64,000 nt of DNA, from positions 1-64,000 of the forward strand of contig CANGUZ010000003.1 in the NCBI GenBank assembly GCA_947457255.1. The letters run 5' to 3'. The notes beneath the pieces were generated by a model that saw only the letters and a list, made by a program, of their open reading frames with translations, was not told the origin of the DNA and searched no databases. The position numbers and the translations under genes were made by a program. Positions 50,403 through 58,351 of the stretch are shown piece by piece. How positions within the stretch are numbered: the first letter of the stretch is position 1; every line of letters starts with the position of its first letter. This stretch comes from Flavobacteriaceae bacterium (GTDB taxonomy: Bacteria > Bacteroidota > Bacteroidia > Flavobacteriales > Flavobacteriaceae).

Positions 50403-50966
50403 TTATGTTTTTTTTAATCTACTCAAATGAATCGATGTAATTCCTAAGTAGGAAGCAATCATATGTTGTGGAACACGGTTATGAATGTTTGGGAAAACCT
50501 CAGAAATGCTATCGTAACTTTCTTTTGGAGTTCTGCAATAGTTGTTTTTGATGCGATTGTCTTGATAAATATAATAATACTCCGCAATTAATCTACCCAT
50601 TTTTTGGCCTTCCTTAAGATTTTCGTAACCCCAATCTATTGTGGATTTTGGAATAATTATAACTTCTGTTTCTTCAAGTGCTTCAAGGGTGTAAATGGAT
50701 TTTGATTCTTCAAGAAAGCTTGTATAATCTACAATAAATTGATTTTCTAACGCAAAATGAATAGAATGTTCCGTACCCTTGTTGTCAATAATTTTAACTC
50801 TAATAATTCCTTTGTTGATGAAAAAGATTTCTGTTGCAATTTCGTTTGGTCTACTCAAAACTTCTTTTTTCATAAAAGTTTTGGTTGTACAGTCACGCAA
50901 GAAATTTTCCATTTCACTTTCAGAAATAGTTATGAGTTGCTTTATGACTTCTTTTATTTGTTTCAT
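50403..50966 (-). CDS. Crp/Fnr family transcriptional regulator
   Basis: cNMP-binding-like FINKGIIRVKIIDNKGTEHSIHFALENQFIVDYTSFLEESKSIYTLEALEETEVIIIPKS and C-terminal RVPQHMIASYLGITSIHLSRLKK HTH. Confidence 0.88.
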   Translation of the reverse strand: MKQIKEVIKQLITISESEMENFLRDCTTKTFMKKEVLSRPNEIATEIFFINKGIIRVKIIDNKGTEHSIHFALENQFIVDYTSFLEESKSIYTLEALEETEVIIIPKSTIDWGYENLKEGQKMGRLIAEYYYIYQDNRIKNNYCRTPKESYDSISEVFPNIHNRVPQHMIASYLGITSIHLSRLKKT

Positions 50967-50991
50967 CTTTTTTAATCTGTCGCGTAATTTT

Positions 50992-51099
50992 TACTACCAA
51001 ATTGGGTAGATTGGTCAATCAAAACAACACTATCTACTTTTCTCAAACATATAAATAAACTTCCAAAACGGGTGACAAAAATTTGGTTTGAAAAAACTA
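50992..51099 (+). repeat. Interspersed hairpin-module repeat, copy E (left module only; truncated at the TspO stop codon)
   Basis: CTACCAAATTGGGTAGATTGGTCAATCAAAACAACACTATCTACTTTTCTCAAACATATAAATAAACTTCCAAAACGGGTGACAAAAATTTGGTTTGAAAAAACTA; aligns with the left module of copies B and D. Confidence 0.8.
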
Positions 51100-51573
51100 C
51101 CTATTCAACCACCAAATACTAATATTTAAAACACTGGCAAAACTTACCCAAAGCAAATACGGAATAAATAAATAGCCCGCAATTTTGTCAATTTTTCCAA
51201 ATTTGATGTAGGTTTCATAAATCATCAACCAAAGCAAGATAATTTCGATGCCTGCCAACATGGGGTTTCGCAATCCAAAAAACAAAAGCGACCACAAGGC
51301 ATTCAATCCCAATTGAATTACGAAAAAAATCAAAGCTTTTCTAACGGCTTCTCGTTCAAAATCTATACGACTCCAAACCAAACCTGCCGCAATTCCCATC
51401 ATGATGTATAAGGTACTCCAAACCGGCGCAAACACCCAACTTGGAGGATTAAAACTCGGTTTTATTAAAGTAGGAAACCAAGTTAAAACACTGGAGCGGG
51501 TTACCATTCCTGAGATATACCCTATAGCCACACAAGTCAAAACAAAAATTAGAATTTTTACATATTTATTCAT
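51097..51573 (-). CDS. TspO/MBR family tryptophan-rich sensory protein
   Basis: WFPTLIKPSFNPPSWVFAPVWSTLYIMMGIAAGLVW; LGLNALWSLLFFGLRNPMLAGIEI. Confidence 0.93.
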   Translation of the reverse strand: MNKYVKILIFVLTCVAIGYISGMVTRSSVLTWFPTLIKPSFNPPSWVFAPVWSTLYIMMGIAAGLVWSRIDFEREAVRKALIFFVIQLGLNALWSLLFFGLRNPMLAGIEIILLWLMIYETYIKFGKIDKIAGYLFIPYLLWVSFASVLNISIWWLNR

Positions 51574-51827
51574 AAATTTATTTAATTTTAATTGTTTAAA
51601 ACGCGTAGATTCATATATAATAGAGTTTTTTTAGAAAATATCATTTTTTTGTAGCTATGAAATCTTAAAATAAAGCGAAGCTTCTTTTTAAAGTAAAAAA
51701 ATCTATGTTCCTATGTGTTGAAAAAACTTTACATTAATTGACTTAAGCTACTCTATTTTTTAATCAAATTTACTAATTTATATTCCGATTCTACAAATAA
51801 AGAAATGAAGGTATTCATCAAAAAAAG

Positions 51828-51835
51828 TATCTTTG
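51828..51835 (+). promoter_or_regulatory. Candidate -7 element TATCTTTG for the mevalonate cluster
   Basis: Perfect TAnnTTTG 17 bp upstream of ATG 51853. Confidence 0.55.
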
Positions 51836-51852
51836 CATAAATTTTACAATTC

Positions 51853-52938
51853 ATGTTTTCAGCAAACGATTTTATTCCGGAAACTTATTCTGCTACTATA
51901 GACCAAGGAAGCTTTACTTGGAGCGCACCCAGTAATATTGCTTTGGTGAAATATTGGGGAAAAAAAGACAAGCAAATTCCAGCGAATCCATCAATAAGTT
52001 TTACTTTGAATCATTGTAAAACAATTACCAAATTGGGTTTTTCCAAAAAAGAAAACAACGGAAATTTCTCTTTTGATTTGCTTTTTGAAGGAAAACCTAA
52101 AGAAGATTTCAAACCAAAAATCGAAAAATTTCTGGAACGAATAGAACTCCATTTGCCATTTTTGAAAGACTATCATTTTACGATTGATACCCAAAACACA
52201 TTTCCGCACAGTTCCGGAATTGCTTCGTCAGCATCTGGAATGGCGGCATTGGCAATGAATTTTATGAGTTTAGAAAAAGCTTTGCATCCTGAAATGACAG
52301 ATGATTATTTCTATCAAAAAGCCTCTTTCTTGGCGCGTTTAGGCTCAGGAAGCGCTTGCAGAAGCGTAAAAGGCAGTGTTGTGGTTTGGGGCAATCATAT
52401 CAATACAAAAGGAAGTTCTGATTTGTTTGGAGTCGAATTTCCGAATACTATTCATGACAATTTCAGGAATTATCAAGACACTATTTTACTTGTGGATAAA
52501 GGCGAAAAGCAAGTTTCGAGTACTGTTGGACATGATTTGATGCACAACCATCCTTTTGCCGAAAGGCGGTTTGCTCAAGCGCATGACAATTTAGATAAAC
52601 TTTCTATAATACTTCAAAACGGAAATCTTGACGAATTCATCAAAATTGTAGAAAGTGAAGCCTTGACATTGCATGCCATGATGATGACTTCGATGCCTTA
52701 TTTTATTTTAATGAAACCTAACACATTGGAAATTATAAATGCGATTTGGAAGTTTAGAAATGAAACAAAAATACCAGTTTGTTTTACACTAGATGCTGGC
52801 GCAAATGTACATGTATTGTATCCGAAAAACGTTTGCGAAAAAGTTTTACAATTTATTCAGGACGAATTAGTTGGCTATTGTCAAAATGGTCATTACATTT
52901 GTGATGAAATTGGAAATGGAACTGAAATAATTAAATAA
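51853..52938 (+). CDS. mvaD: Diphosphomevalonate decarboxylase
   Basis: WSAPSNIALVKYWGKKDKQIPANPSISFTL; FPHSSGIASSASGMAALAM; GSGSACRSVKGSVVVWG. Confidence 0.93.
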   Translation: MFSANDFIPETYSATIDQGSFTWSAPSNIALVKYWGKKDKQIPANPSISFTLNHCKTITKLGFSKKENNGNFSFDLLFEGKPKEDFKPKIEKFLERIELHLPFLKDYHFTIDTQNTFPHSSGIASSASGMAALAMNFMSLEKALHPEMTDDYFYQKASFLARLGSGSACRSVKGSVVVWGNHINTKGSSDLFGVEFPNTIHDNFRNYQDTILLVDKGEKQVSSTVGHDLMHNHPFAERRFAQAHDNLDKLSIILQNGNLDEFIKIVESEALTLHAMMMTSMPYFILMKPNTLEIINAIWKFRNETKIPVCFTLDAGANVHVLYPKNVCEKVLQFIQDELVGYCQNGHYICDEIGNGTEIIK

Positions 52939-52975
52939 AAAAATCAATACCTTTATATTTCTAAATAGATAAAGT

Positions 52976-53194
52976 ATGAACATTCAGTTAGAAAAATTAG
53001 AGTTAATGAAATTGTTGTCTGAAACCAACGATGAGTCAATAATTACATCTATTAAAAAAATCTTTACCGCCAAAAAAAAAGATTTTTGGGATGAATTATC
53101 AGAAGAACGACAAAATATTATAAACGAATCTTTGGAGCAATATGAAAAAGGCGAATTTTCTTCATTTGAAAAATTTATAAAACCACACCTTTAG
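52976..53194 (+). CDS. Putative antitoxin of a ParE-type TA pair
   Basis: 72 aa; DFWDELSEERQNIINESLEQYEKGEFSSFEKFIKPHL, 2 bp before ParE-like gene. Confidence 0.8.
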   Translation: MNIQLEKLELMKLLSETNDESIITSIKKIFTAKKKDFWDELSEERQNIINESLEQYEKGEFSSFEKFIKPHL

Positions 53195-53196
53195 AA

Positions 53197-53499
53197 ATGA
53201 AAAGAGAAGTCGTAATTACTCCTCGAGCTCAAATTGAAATTGAAAATATTTTTGAATACTTGGAATCAAAATGGAATGAAAAAATAAAAAAGAAATTTTC
53301 AAATAAAATCAATACAATTCTAAATTTAATTATTGAAAATCCGGAATTATTTCCTGTTTCAAATGTTAATAAAAAAATTAGAAAAGCTGTAATCAGCAAA
53401 CAATCTATTTTATTTTATCATTTCAATAATAAACATATTATTGTGCTCTCTATTTTTGACTCCAGACAAAATCAATCAAAAATTGAAAAAATAAAATAA
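53197..53499 (+). CDS. RelE/ParE superfamily toxin
   Basis: 100 aa; VVITPRAQIEIENIFEYLESKWNEKIKKKFSNKINTILNLIIENPELFPVS...KAVISKQSILFYHFNNKHIIVLSIFDSRQNQSKI. Confidence 0.88.
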   Translation: MKREVVITPRAQIEIENIFEYLESKWNEKIKKKFSNKINTILNLIIENPELFPVSNVNKKIRKAVISKQSILFYHFNNKHIIVLSIFDSRQNQSKIEKIK

Positions 53500-53515
53500 T
53501 TATCAATTATAAAAT

Positions 53516-54454
53516 ATGAAAGGACCATTATTTTACTCTAAAATATTACTCTTTGGCGAATACGGAATTATACGTGACTCAAAGGGTTTATCAATTCCTT
53601 ATAATTTTTATAACGGTGCGCTGAAAAAAGAGGATAATCCTTCAGCAGAAGCAATTGCATCAAACGAAAGTTTGAAACGTTTTGTCTCCTATTTAGAGAC
53701 TTTGCAAAACGAGCAACCTCAATTAGTAACTTTCGATATCAATACTTTAAAAACGGATGTTGAAACTGGAATGTATTTTGATTCTAGCATTCCGCAAGGC
53801 TATGGTGTAGGAAGTAGTGGTGCACTTGTAGCAGCAATTTACGATAAATATGCGCAAAATAAAATTACAGTTTTAGAGAATTTAACTCGTGAGAAACTTT
53901 TACAATTAAAAAATATATTTTCTCAAATGGAGAGTTTTTTCCACGGAAAAAGTTCTGGTTTAGATCCTTTAAACAGCTATTTGAGCATTCCAATTTTAAT
54001 TAATTCCAAAGACAATATTGAAGCAACCGGAATCCCAACACAAAGTTTAGACGGAAAAGGCGCTGTATTTTTGTTAGATTCTGGAATTGTTGGCGAAACG
54101 GCTCCAATGGTAAATATTTTCATGGAAAACCTTAAAGACAAAGGTTTTCGCGCCATGCTAAAAAATCAATTTGTAAAACATACTGATGCCTGCGTAGAAA
54201 ATTTTCTTGGCGGTGACATGAAATCATTGTTTGAAAACACCAAAAAATTATCGAAAGTAGTTCTGAATAATTTTAAACCCATGATTCCAGAACAATTTCA
54301 TGGTATTTGGCAACGCGGCATTGAGACCAATGATTATTACCTAAAATTATGTGGCTCAGGTGGCGGAGGCTATATTCTAGGCTTTACAGAAGATTTAGAA
54401 AAAGCAAAAAAGGCATTGAAAGATTATAAATTGGAAGTAGTGTATCAATTCTAA
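53516..54454 (+). CDS. GHMP kinase, mevalonate kinase
   Basis: FYSKILLFGEYGIIRDSKGLSIPY; GYGVGSSGALVAAIYDKYA; LCGSGGGGYILGF. Confidence 0.9.
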   Translation: MKGPLFYSKILLFGEYGIIRDSKGLSIPYNFYNGALKKEDNPSAEAIASNESLKRFVSYLETLQNEQPQLVTFDINTLKTDVETGMYFDSSIPQGYGVGSSGALVAAIYDKYAQNKITVLENLTREKLLQLKNIFSQMESFFHGKSSGLDPLNSYLSIPILINSKDNIEATGIPTQSLDGKGAVFLLDSGIVGETAPMVNIFMENLKDKGFRAMLKNQFVKHTDACVENFLGGDMKSLFENTKKLSKVVLNNFKPMIPEQFHGIWQRGIETNDYYLKLCGSGGGGYILGFTEDLEKAKKALKDYKLEVVYQF

Positions 54455-54494
54455 AAAAGTTTTTATTTTTAAACTTTAATTCTTTTTTTCTTCC

Positions 54495-55415
54495 ATGTTG
54501 AACAGAAAGAACAAGCTTTTAGTACTAAAAATTGTCAGTTTGTTCTCAGTAGTTAGAGGATATAATATTCCTATCATTGCTTTGGCTCAATATCTTTCAG
54601 CTATTTTTATTCTGGCTACTGAAAAAAGGGCTTTAGAGGTACTTTTAGATTTTAATCTTTTTATATTAGTTGTTGCTTCGAGTTTAACTATTGCTTCTGG
54701 TTATATTATTAATAGTTTTTATGATAGCAAAAAAGATTTAATTAATCGTCCAAATAAATCTCATTTGGATCGATTGGTGAGCCAAAAAACTAAGCTTCAG
54801 GTTTATTTTGGCATTAATTTTTTTGTGGCTTTGATTGCTTTATTTGTTTCTGGTCGGGCTTTTATCTTCTTTTCGGTTTACATTTTCTTGATTTGGTTTT
54901 ATTCGCATAAGATAAAAAAATACCCTTTGATTGGTAATCTTATGGCTGCATTTCTGGCTGTATTGCCTTTTTTTGGCATTCTTTTGTATTATAAAAATTT
55001 TTATGAAGTCATTTTTTTTCATGCTTCTTTTTTGTTTATACTGTTACTAGTTAGAGAAATGATTAAGGATTTAGAAAACATCAAAGGTGATTTGGCTAAT
55101 GATTACCAGACCATTCCTATTGTTCGTGGAGAATTAGTATCAAAAAGAATTATTACGTTTTTGTTGTTGCTTTCGATTATTCCTGTTTATTTTTTAATCA
55201 ATATTTTTGATGTGGGGTATATGGATATTTATTTTTATATCTGTTTTATTATTCTAATTTTTTTTGGAATACGTTTGTGGAAGTCTACCACAAAAGAGGA
55301 ATTTTTACAACTTCATAACACCTTGAAATTCCTTATTGTTGCAGGTGTTTTTTGCATAGTTCTCATAGACCCTAGTGTCCTGTGGAATGGTAAAAAATTA
55401 TTGATGACTATTTGA
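54495..55415 (+). CDS. UbiA-family prenyltransferase (geranylgeranylglycerol-phosphate geranylgeranyltransferase-like)
   Basis: Polytopic; SGYIINSFYDSKKDLINRPNK; REMIKDLENIKGDLANDYQTIPI. Confidence 0.85.
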   Translation: MLNRKNKLLVLKIVSLFSVVRGYNIPIIALAQYLSAIFILATEKRALEVLLDFNLFILVVASSLTIASGYIINSFYDSKKDLINRPNKSHLDRLVSQKTKLQVYFGINFFVALIALFVSGRAFIFFSVYIFLIWFYSHKIKKYPLIGNLMAAFLAVLPFFGILLYYKNFYEVIFFHASFLFILLLVREMIKDLENIKGDLANDYQTIPIVRGELVSKRIITFLLLLSIIPVYFLINIFDVGYMDIYFYICFIILIFFGIRLWKSTTKEEFLQLHNTLKFLIVAGVFCIVLIDPSVLWNGKKLLMTI

Positions 55416-55441
55416 ACTTTTCTTATTAACTCTAATCTTTT

Positions 55442-55535
55442 CGATTGGGTTAGCCCTGAAAGCATTGAAAATCCTACGCTTTTGGGCGTAGATTGTAACG
55501 GATAGCAGGAATAGCTCCTTAAAAACCGAATCTAA
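55442..55535 (+). other. Intergenic structured element (…TTAGCCCTGAAAGC…CTACGC-TTTTGG-GCGTAG…GGATAGCAGGAATAGCTCC)
   Basis: Central CTACGC/GCGTAG stem with flanking GC-richer segments; resembles elements I recall between genes in Flavobacterium genomes (recollection only). Confidence 0.45.
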
Positions 55536-55540
55536 TTGCC

Positions 55541-55548
55541 TATATTTG
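55541..55548 (+). promoter_or_regulatory. Candidate -7 element TATATTTG for rRNA pseudouridine synthase gene
   Basis: Perfect TAnnTTTG, ~106 bp upstream of ATG 55654. Confidence 0.5.
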
Positions 55549-55653
55549 CACACAATAGGTCATAATGACCGAAATGACAAAGTAAATTACAGCATATTAT
55601 GAAATGAGCTTTTGCGAATTCCATATTTCCTATAAAAATAAATAATACTTAAT

Positions 55654-56562
55654 ATGAATAATAAGGAAGGCAATAAAAAAGGAAATGGCGCTAGACCCAA
55701 TAGTTCTAGACCCAGTTCTAATAAGCCTAAACCGGCCATGCAGAAGCGTGCTCAAGGGCCAAAAAAAGTAAAAACGACTACTAAAATAGTTCCTGTTGCA
55801 ACCGATAAAATTGAAAAAAAACCAAATCAAGCGCCAAAGAGACCAAAAGTAGCAGACGAAATTCGTTTGAACAAATACATTGCAAATTCGGGTGTATGTT
55901 CTCGTCGTGATGCCGATATTTATATTCAATCGGGGAATGTTAAGGTAAATGGAAACCCAATAGTTGAAATGGGTTATATGGTGAAACCCGGAGATGTTGT
56001 AAATTTTGACGGAGCGGTTTTAACTCCCGAAAAGAAAGAATATATTTTACTAAACAAACCTAAAAACTTCACGACGGCTTTAGACGAAGGTCAAGAATAT
56101 AGGAATGTTTTAGAGCTCGTTAAAGGTTCCACCACTTCAAAAATAGGAGCTGTTGGTAGAATGGATAAAAATACAACTGGCTTGTTATTGTTTACGAATG
56201 ATACCGATATGATTCGTAAATTCACTTTACCGAATCAGAAATCATCAAAAATTTATCAGGTTTCGTTAGATAAAAATTTGAAATACGAAGATTTAGAAAA
56301 AATAAGCAAAGGTTTAGTTCTTGACGGACATCGCGTTTTCGTGGAAGAAGTAAGTTATATAGACGACCAACCTAAAAGCGAAGTGGGCTTGAAATTAAGA
56401 TCTTCGAACGTAAAAGTGGTTCGAGCTATTTTTGAACATTTCAGTTATGATGTTTTGAGAATAGACAGAGTCGCATTTGCAGGTTTAACCAAGAAAAATT
56501 TACCTCGTGGAAACTGGCGTTTTTTGACTGAACAAGAAATTATCAATTTGAAGAATGTTTAA
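55654..56562 (+). CDS. rRNA pseudouridine synthase (RluB/RsuA family) with basic N-terminal extension
   Basis: S4 domain IRLNKYIANSGVCSRRDADIYIQSGNVKVNG; VGRMDKNTTGLLLFTNDTDM. Confidence 0.93.
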   Translation: MNNKEGNKKGNGARPNSSRPSSNKPKPAMQKRAQGPKKVKTTTKIVPVATDKIEKKPNQAPKRPKVADEIRLNKYIANSGVCSRRDADIYIQSGNVKVNGNPIVEMGYMVKPGDVVNFDGAVLTPEKKEYILLNKPKNFTTALDEGQEYRNVLELVKGSTTSKIGAVGRMDKNTTGLLLFTNDTDMIRKFTLPNQKSSKIYQVSLDKNLKYEDLEKISKGLVLDGHRVFVEEVSYIDDQPKSEVGLKLRSSNVKVVRAIFEHFSYDVLRIDRVAFAGLTKKNLPRGNWRFLTEQEIINLKNV

Positions 56563-56584
56563 TCTTTTTTCAAAATTAAAAATT

Positions 56585-56613
56585 AAATTCCTGCTTTATA
56601 GCGGGAATTTTTA
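56585..56613 (+). terminator. Rho-independent terminator after pseudouridine synthase gene
   Basis: AATTCCTGC-TTTATA-GCGGGAATT-TTTA. Confidence 0.65.
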
Positions 56614-56628
56614 TTTTGAGTCTAAAAT

Positions 56629-57396
56629 TTATTGCGATAAAACTGTTTTTGCTATTGGTAAAATTCGCTCTACAAATTTAGCGTAAGCAACTGCTGAAGG
56701 ATGCAAACCATCATTAGCAACCAAATTAGTTTCTATTAATCCTAATCGAGTAATATCGGTAATGTTTACAAAAGCGATATTATTTGCTAAACAATACTCT
56801 TTTGCGAATGTATTATAAGTGTCTATTTGTGTTGAAATAGTTGCATTCCCATTTCCAAATCGAGTGTAAGCATAATCAGGGATAGAAACTACAATTACAT
56901 TCGTTTTATCTCCTTTTGCTAACGAAATAGCGGTATTTACTAACTCAGGAAATTCTTGTTCATAAAGTGAAAACGGTTTGCGTTGATATTGATTATTTAC
57001 TCCTATTAACAATGTAACCAAATCATAATTTGGTTTAAGATTTTTCGTATCGATTGCATTTATTAGATTCGTTGTAGTCCACCCTGTTGTGGCAATTACT
57101 TCTAGAGAAAAACTATCTTTTGGAAATGCACTTTGCAAACTTGATTTTAATTGTTCTGGAAACCGACAAGTTTCGCATACGCTTTCTCCAATAGTATAAC
57201 TATCGCCAAGTGCTAAATAGCTATAGGCTTTGGTTTCATGGACTGGGTCTGGATCTGGAATTGGGTCTGGCTCTGGAATTGAAACAACTATAGGAGCAAC
57301 ATCATCTAAATCAGAACTACAACTTAAGCCTGCAAATAATAAAAAACAACCCAAAACTATTTTAAATATTGTCTTCATAGATTCTGTAGTTAACAT
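56629..57396 (-). CDS. SGNH/GDSL hydrolase lipoprotein
   Basis: Lipobox FAGLSCSSD; YLALGDSYTIGESV; LLIGVNNQYQ; ANDGLHPSAVAYAKF. Confidence 0.9.
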   Translation of the reverse strand: MLTTESMKTIFKIVLGCFLLFAGLSCSSDLDDVAPIVVSIPEPDPIPDPDPVHETKAYSYLALGDSYTIGESVCETCRFPEQLKSSLQSAFPKDSFSLEVIATTGWTTTNLINAIDTKNLKPNYDLVTLLIGVNNQYQRKPFSLYEQEFPELVNTAISLAKGDKTNVIVVSIPDYAYTRFGNGNATISTQIDTYNTFAKEYCLANNIAFVNITDITRLGLIETNLVANDGLHPSAVAYAKFVERILPIAKTVLSQ

Positions 57397-57448
57397 TAAA
57401 TATTTTTATTTAATCTATAAATGAAGAAAAAAGAATTGGTCTATAGTA

Positions 57449-58231
57449 TTAAACCACAGCCTCTTTCTCTAAAATCATTTCTTCAATAGCATCCCAAAGT
57501 CCGATGCGTTTTTCTAAAGCTTGAATGGAAATTTCTGTTACTTCATTCCACTTTTTCGAATCATTTCCGCAAAGTTCCGTAATCATTTGCATTGCCATTG
57601 GCCCATGTTCATCAGCATCTAATTCAATATGTCTTTCAAAATAATAAATCAGTTTATTTAAATCTGTTTCTGGAAAATTTGCTTGAAAGTTTTTTAATAT
57701 TTCCGTAAACATACTCGGAATTAAATCTTCTCTTCCAAAGGTAAACGCCGCTGCAATTTCATGGGTTTTTCCTTCTTCAATGACTCTAAAAGTAAAATCT
57801 AAAAAAGCTTTAATATTAGGATGCAAATTACTTTGTTTAATAGCTACGAATATGTTTTGTAACGAACTTACTTGAGACAAAAAAGAATGAATTCCGTTAG
57901 TATCTGCACCACAATCTTTCATTGCATCAAGATACATTTCAAAATGACTTTGCCTTTTTCCATCTATAGTCAAATCAGATTCTTCGGCTAAAACAATTTC
58001 ATTAATTAGATATCGAGTTTCAGTATTTTCAGTAGCAAACCATGGCGTTGTGGTACAAGTTAATTTTGACTGCAACGCTTTTAACAAAGACATAAAATCC
58101 CAAACGGCATACACATGATTTTCTAGAAAAGAATGTAAATCGTCAATGGTTTTTACTTTATCGTAAAGTGAATGATGAAGTAATTGCTCTTTTTGATGAA
58201 ATATTGATTGATTGATTTGTTGAATATTCAT
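57449..58231 (-). CDS. DUF3050 family protein (start MNIQQINQSIFHQ; track ORF extends to 58324)
   Basis: VYAVWDFMSLLKALQ, YFERHIELDADEHGPMAMQM; upstream extension overlaps a terminator hairpin. Confidence 0.85.
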   Translation of the reverse strand: MNIQQINQSIFHQKEQLLHHSLYDKVKTIDDLHSFLENHVYAVWDFMSLLKALQSKLTCTTTPWFATENTETRYLINEIVLAEESDLTIDGKRQSHFEMYLDAMKDCGADTNGIHSFLSQVSSLQNIFVAIKQSNLHPNIKAFLDFTFRVIEEGKTHEIAAAFTFGREDLIPSMFTEILKNFQANFPETDLNKLIYYFERHIELDADEHGPMAMQMITELCGNDSKKWNEVTEISIQALEKRIGLWDAIEEMILEKEAVV

Positions 58232-58290
58232 GGCGAGTTTTAAATTATATACGAAATTATAAGCTAAATCGATTTTGTTAAATATACCAC

Positions 58291-58328
58291 AAAAATAAAA
58301 ATGCTTCACCAGAAAGAGAAGCATTTTA
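58291..58328 (-). terminator. Rho-independent terminator after acyl-CoA dehydrogenase gene
   Basis: On -: AAAATGCTTC-TCTTTCTGGT-GAAGCATTTT-TATTTTT. Confidence 0.75.
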
Positions 58329-58351
58329 TATCAATTTTATTTATTGTTTAA

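Noticed and set aside
32272-51099. Repeat family as a MITE with terminal inverted repeats and target duplications
   Set aside because: I found no convincing terminal inverted repeats or flanking target-site duplications in copies A-E by eye.
57230-57300. Repeated TCTGGATCTGGAATTGGGTCTGG tract
   Set aside because: It encodes the Pro-Asp linker (PEPDPIPDPDP) of the SGNH lipoprotein; ordinary low-complexity tether.
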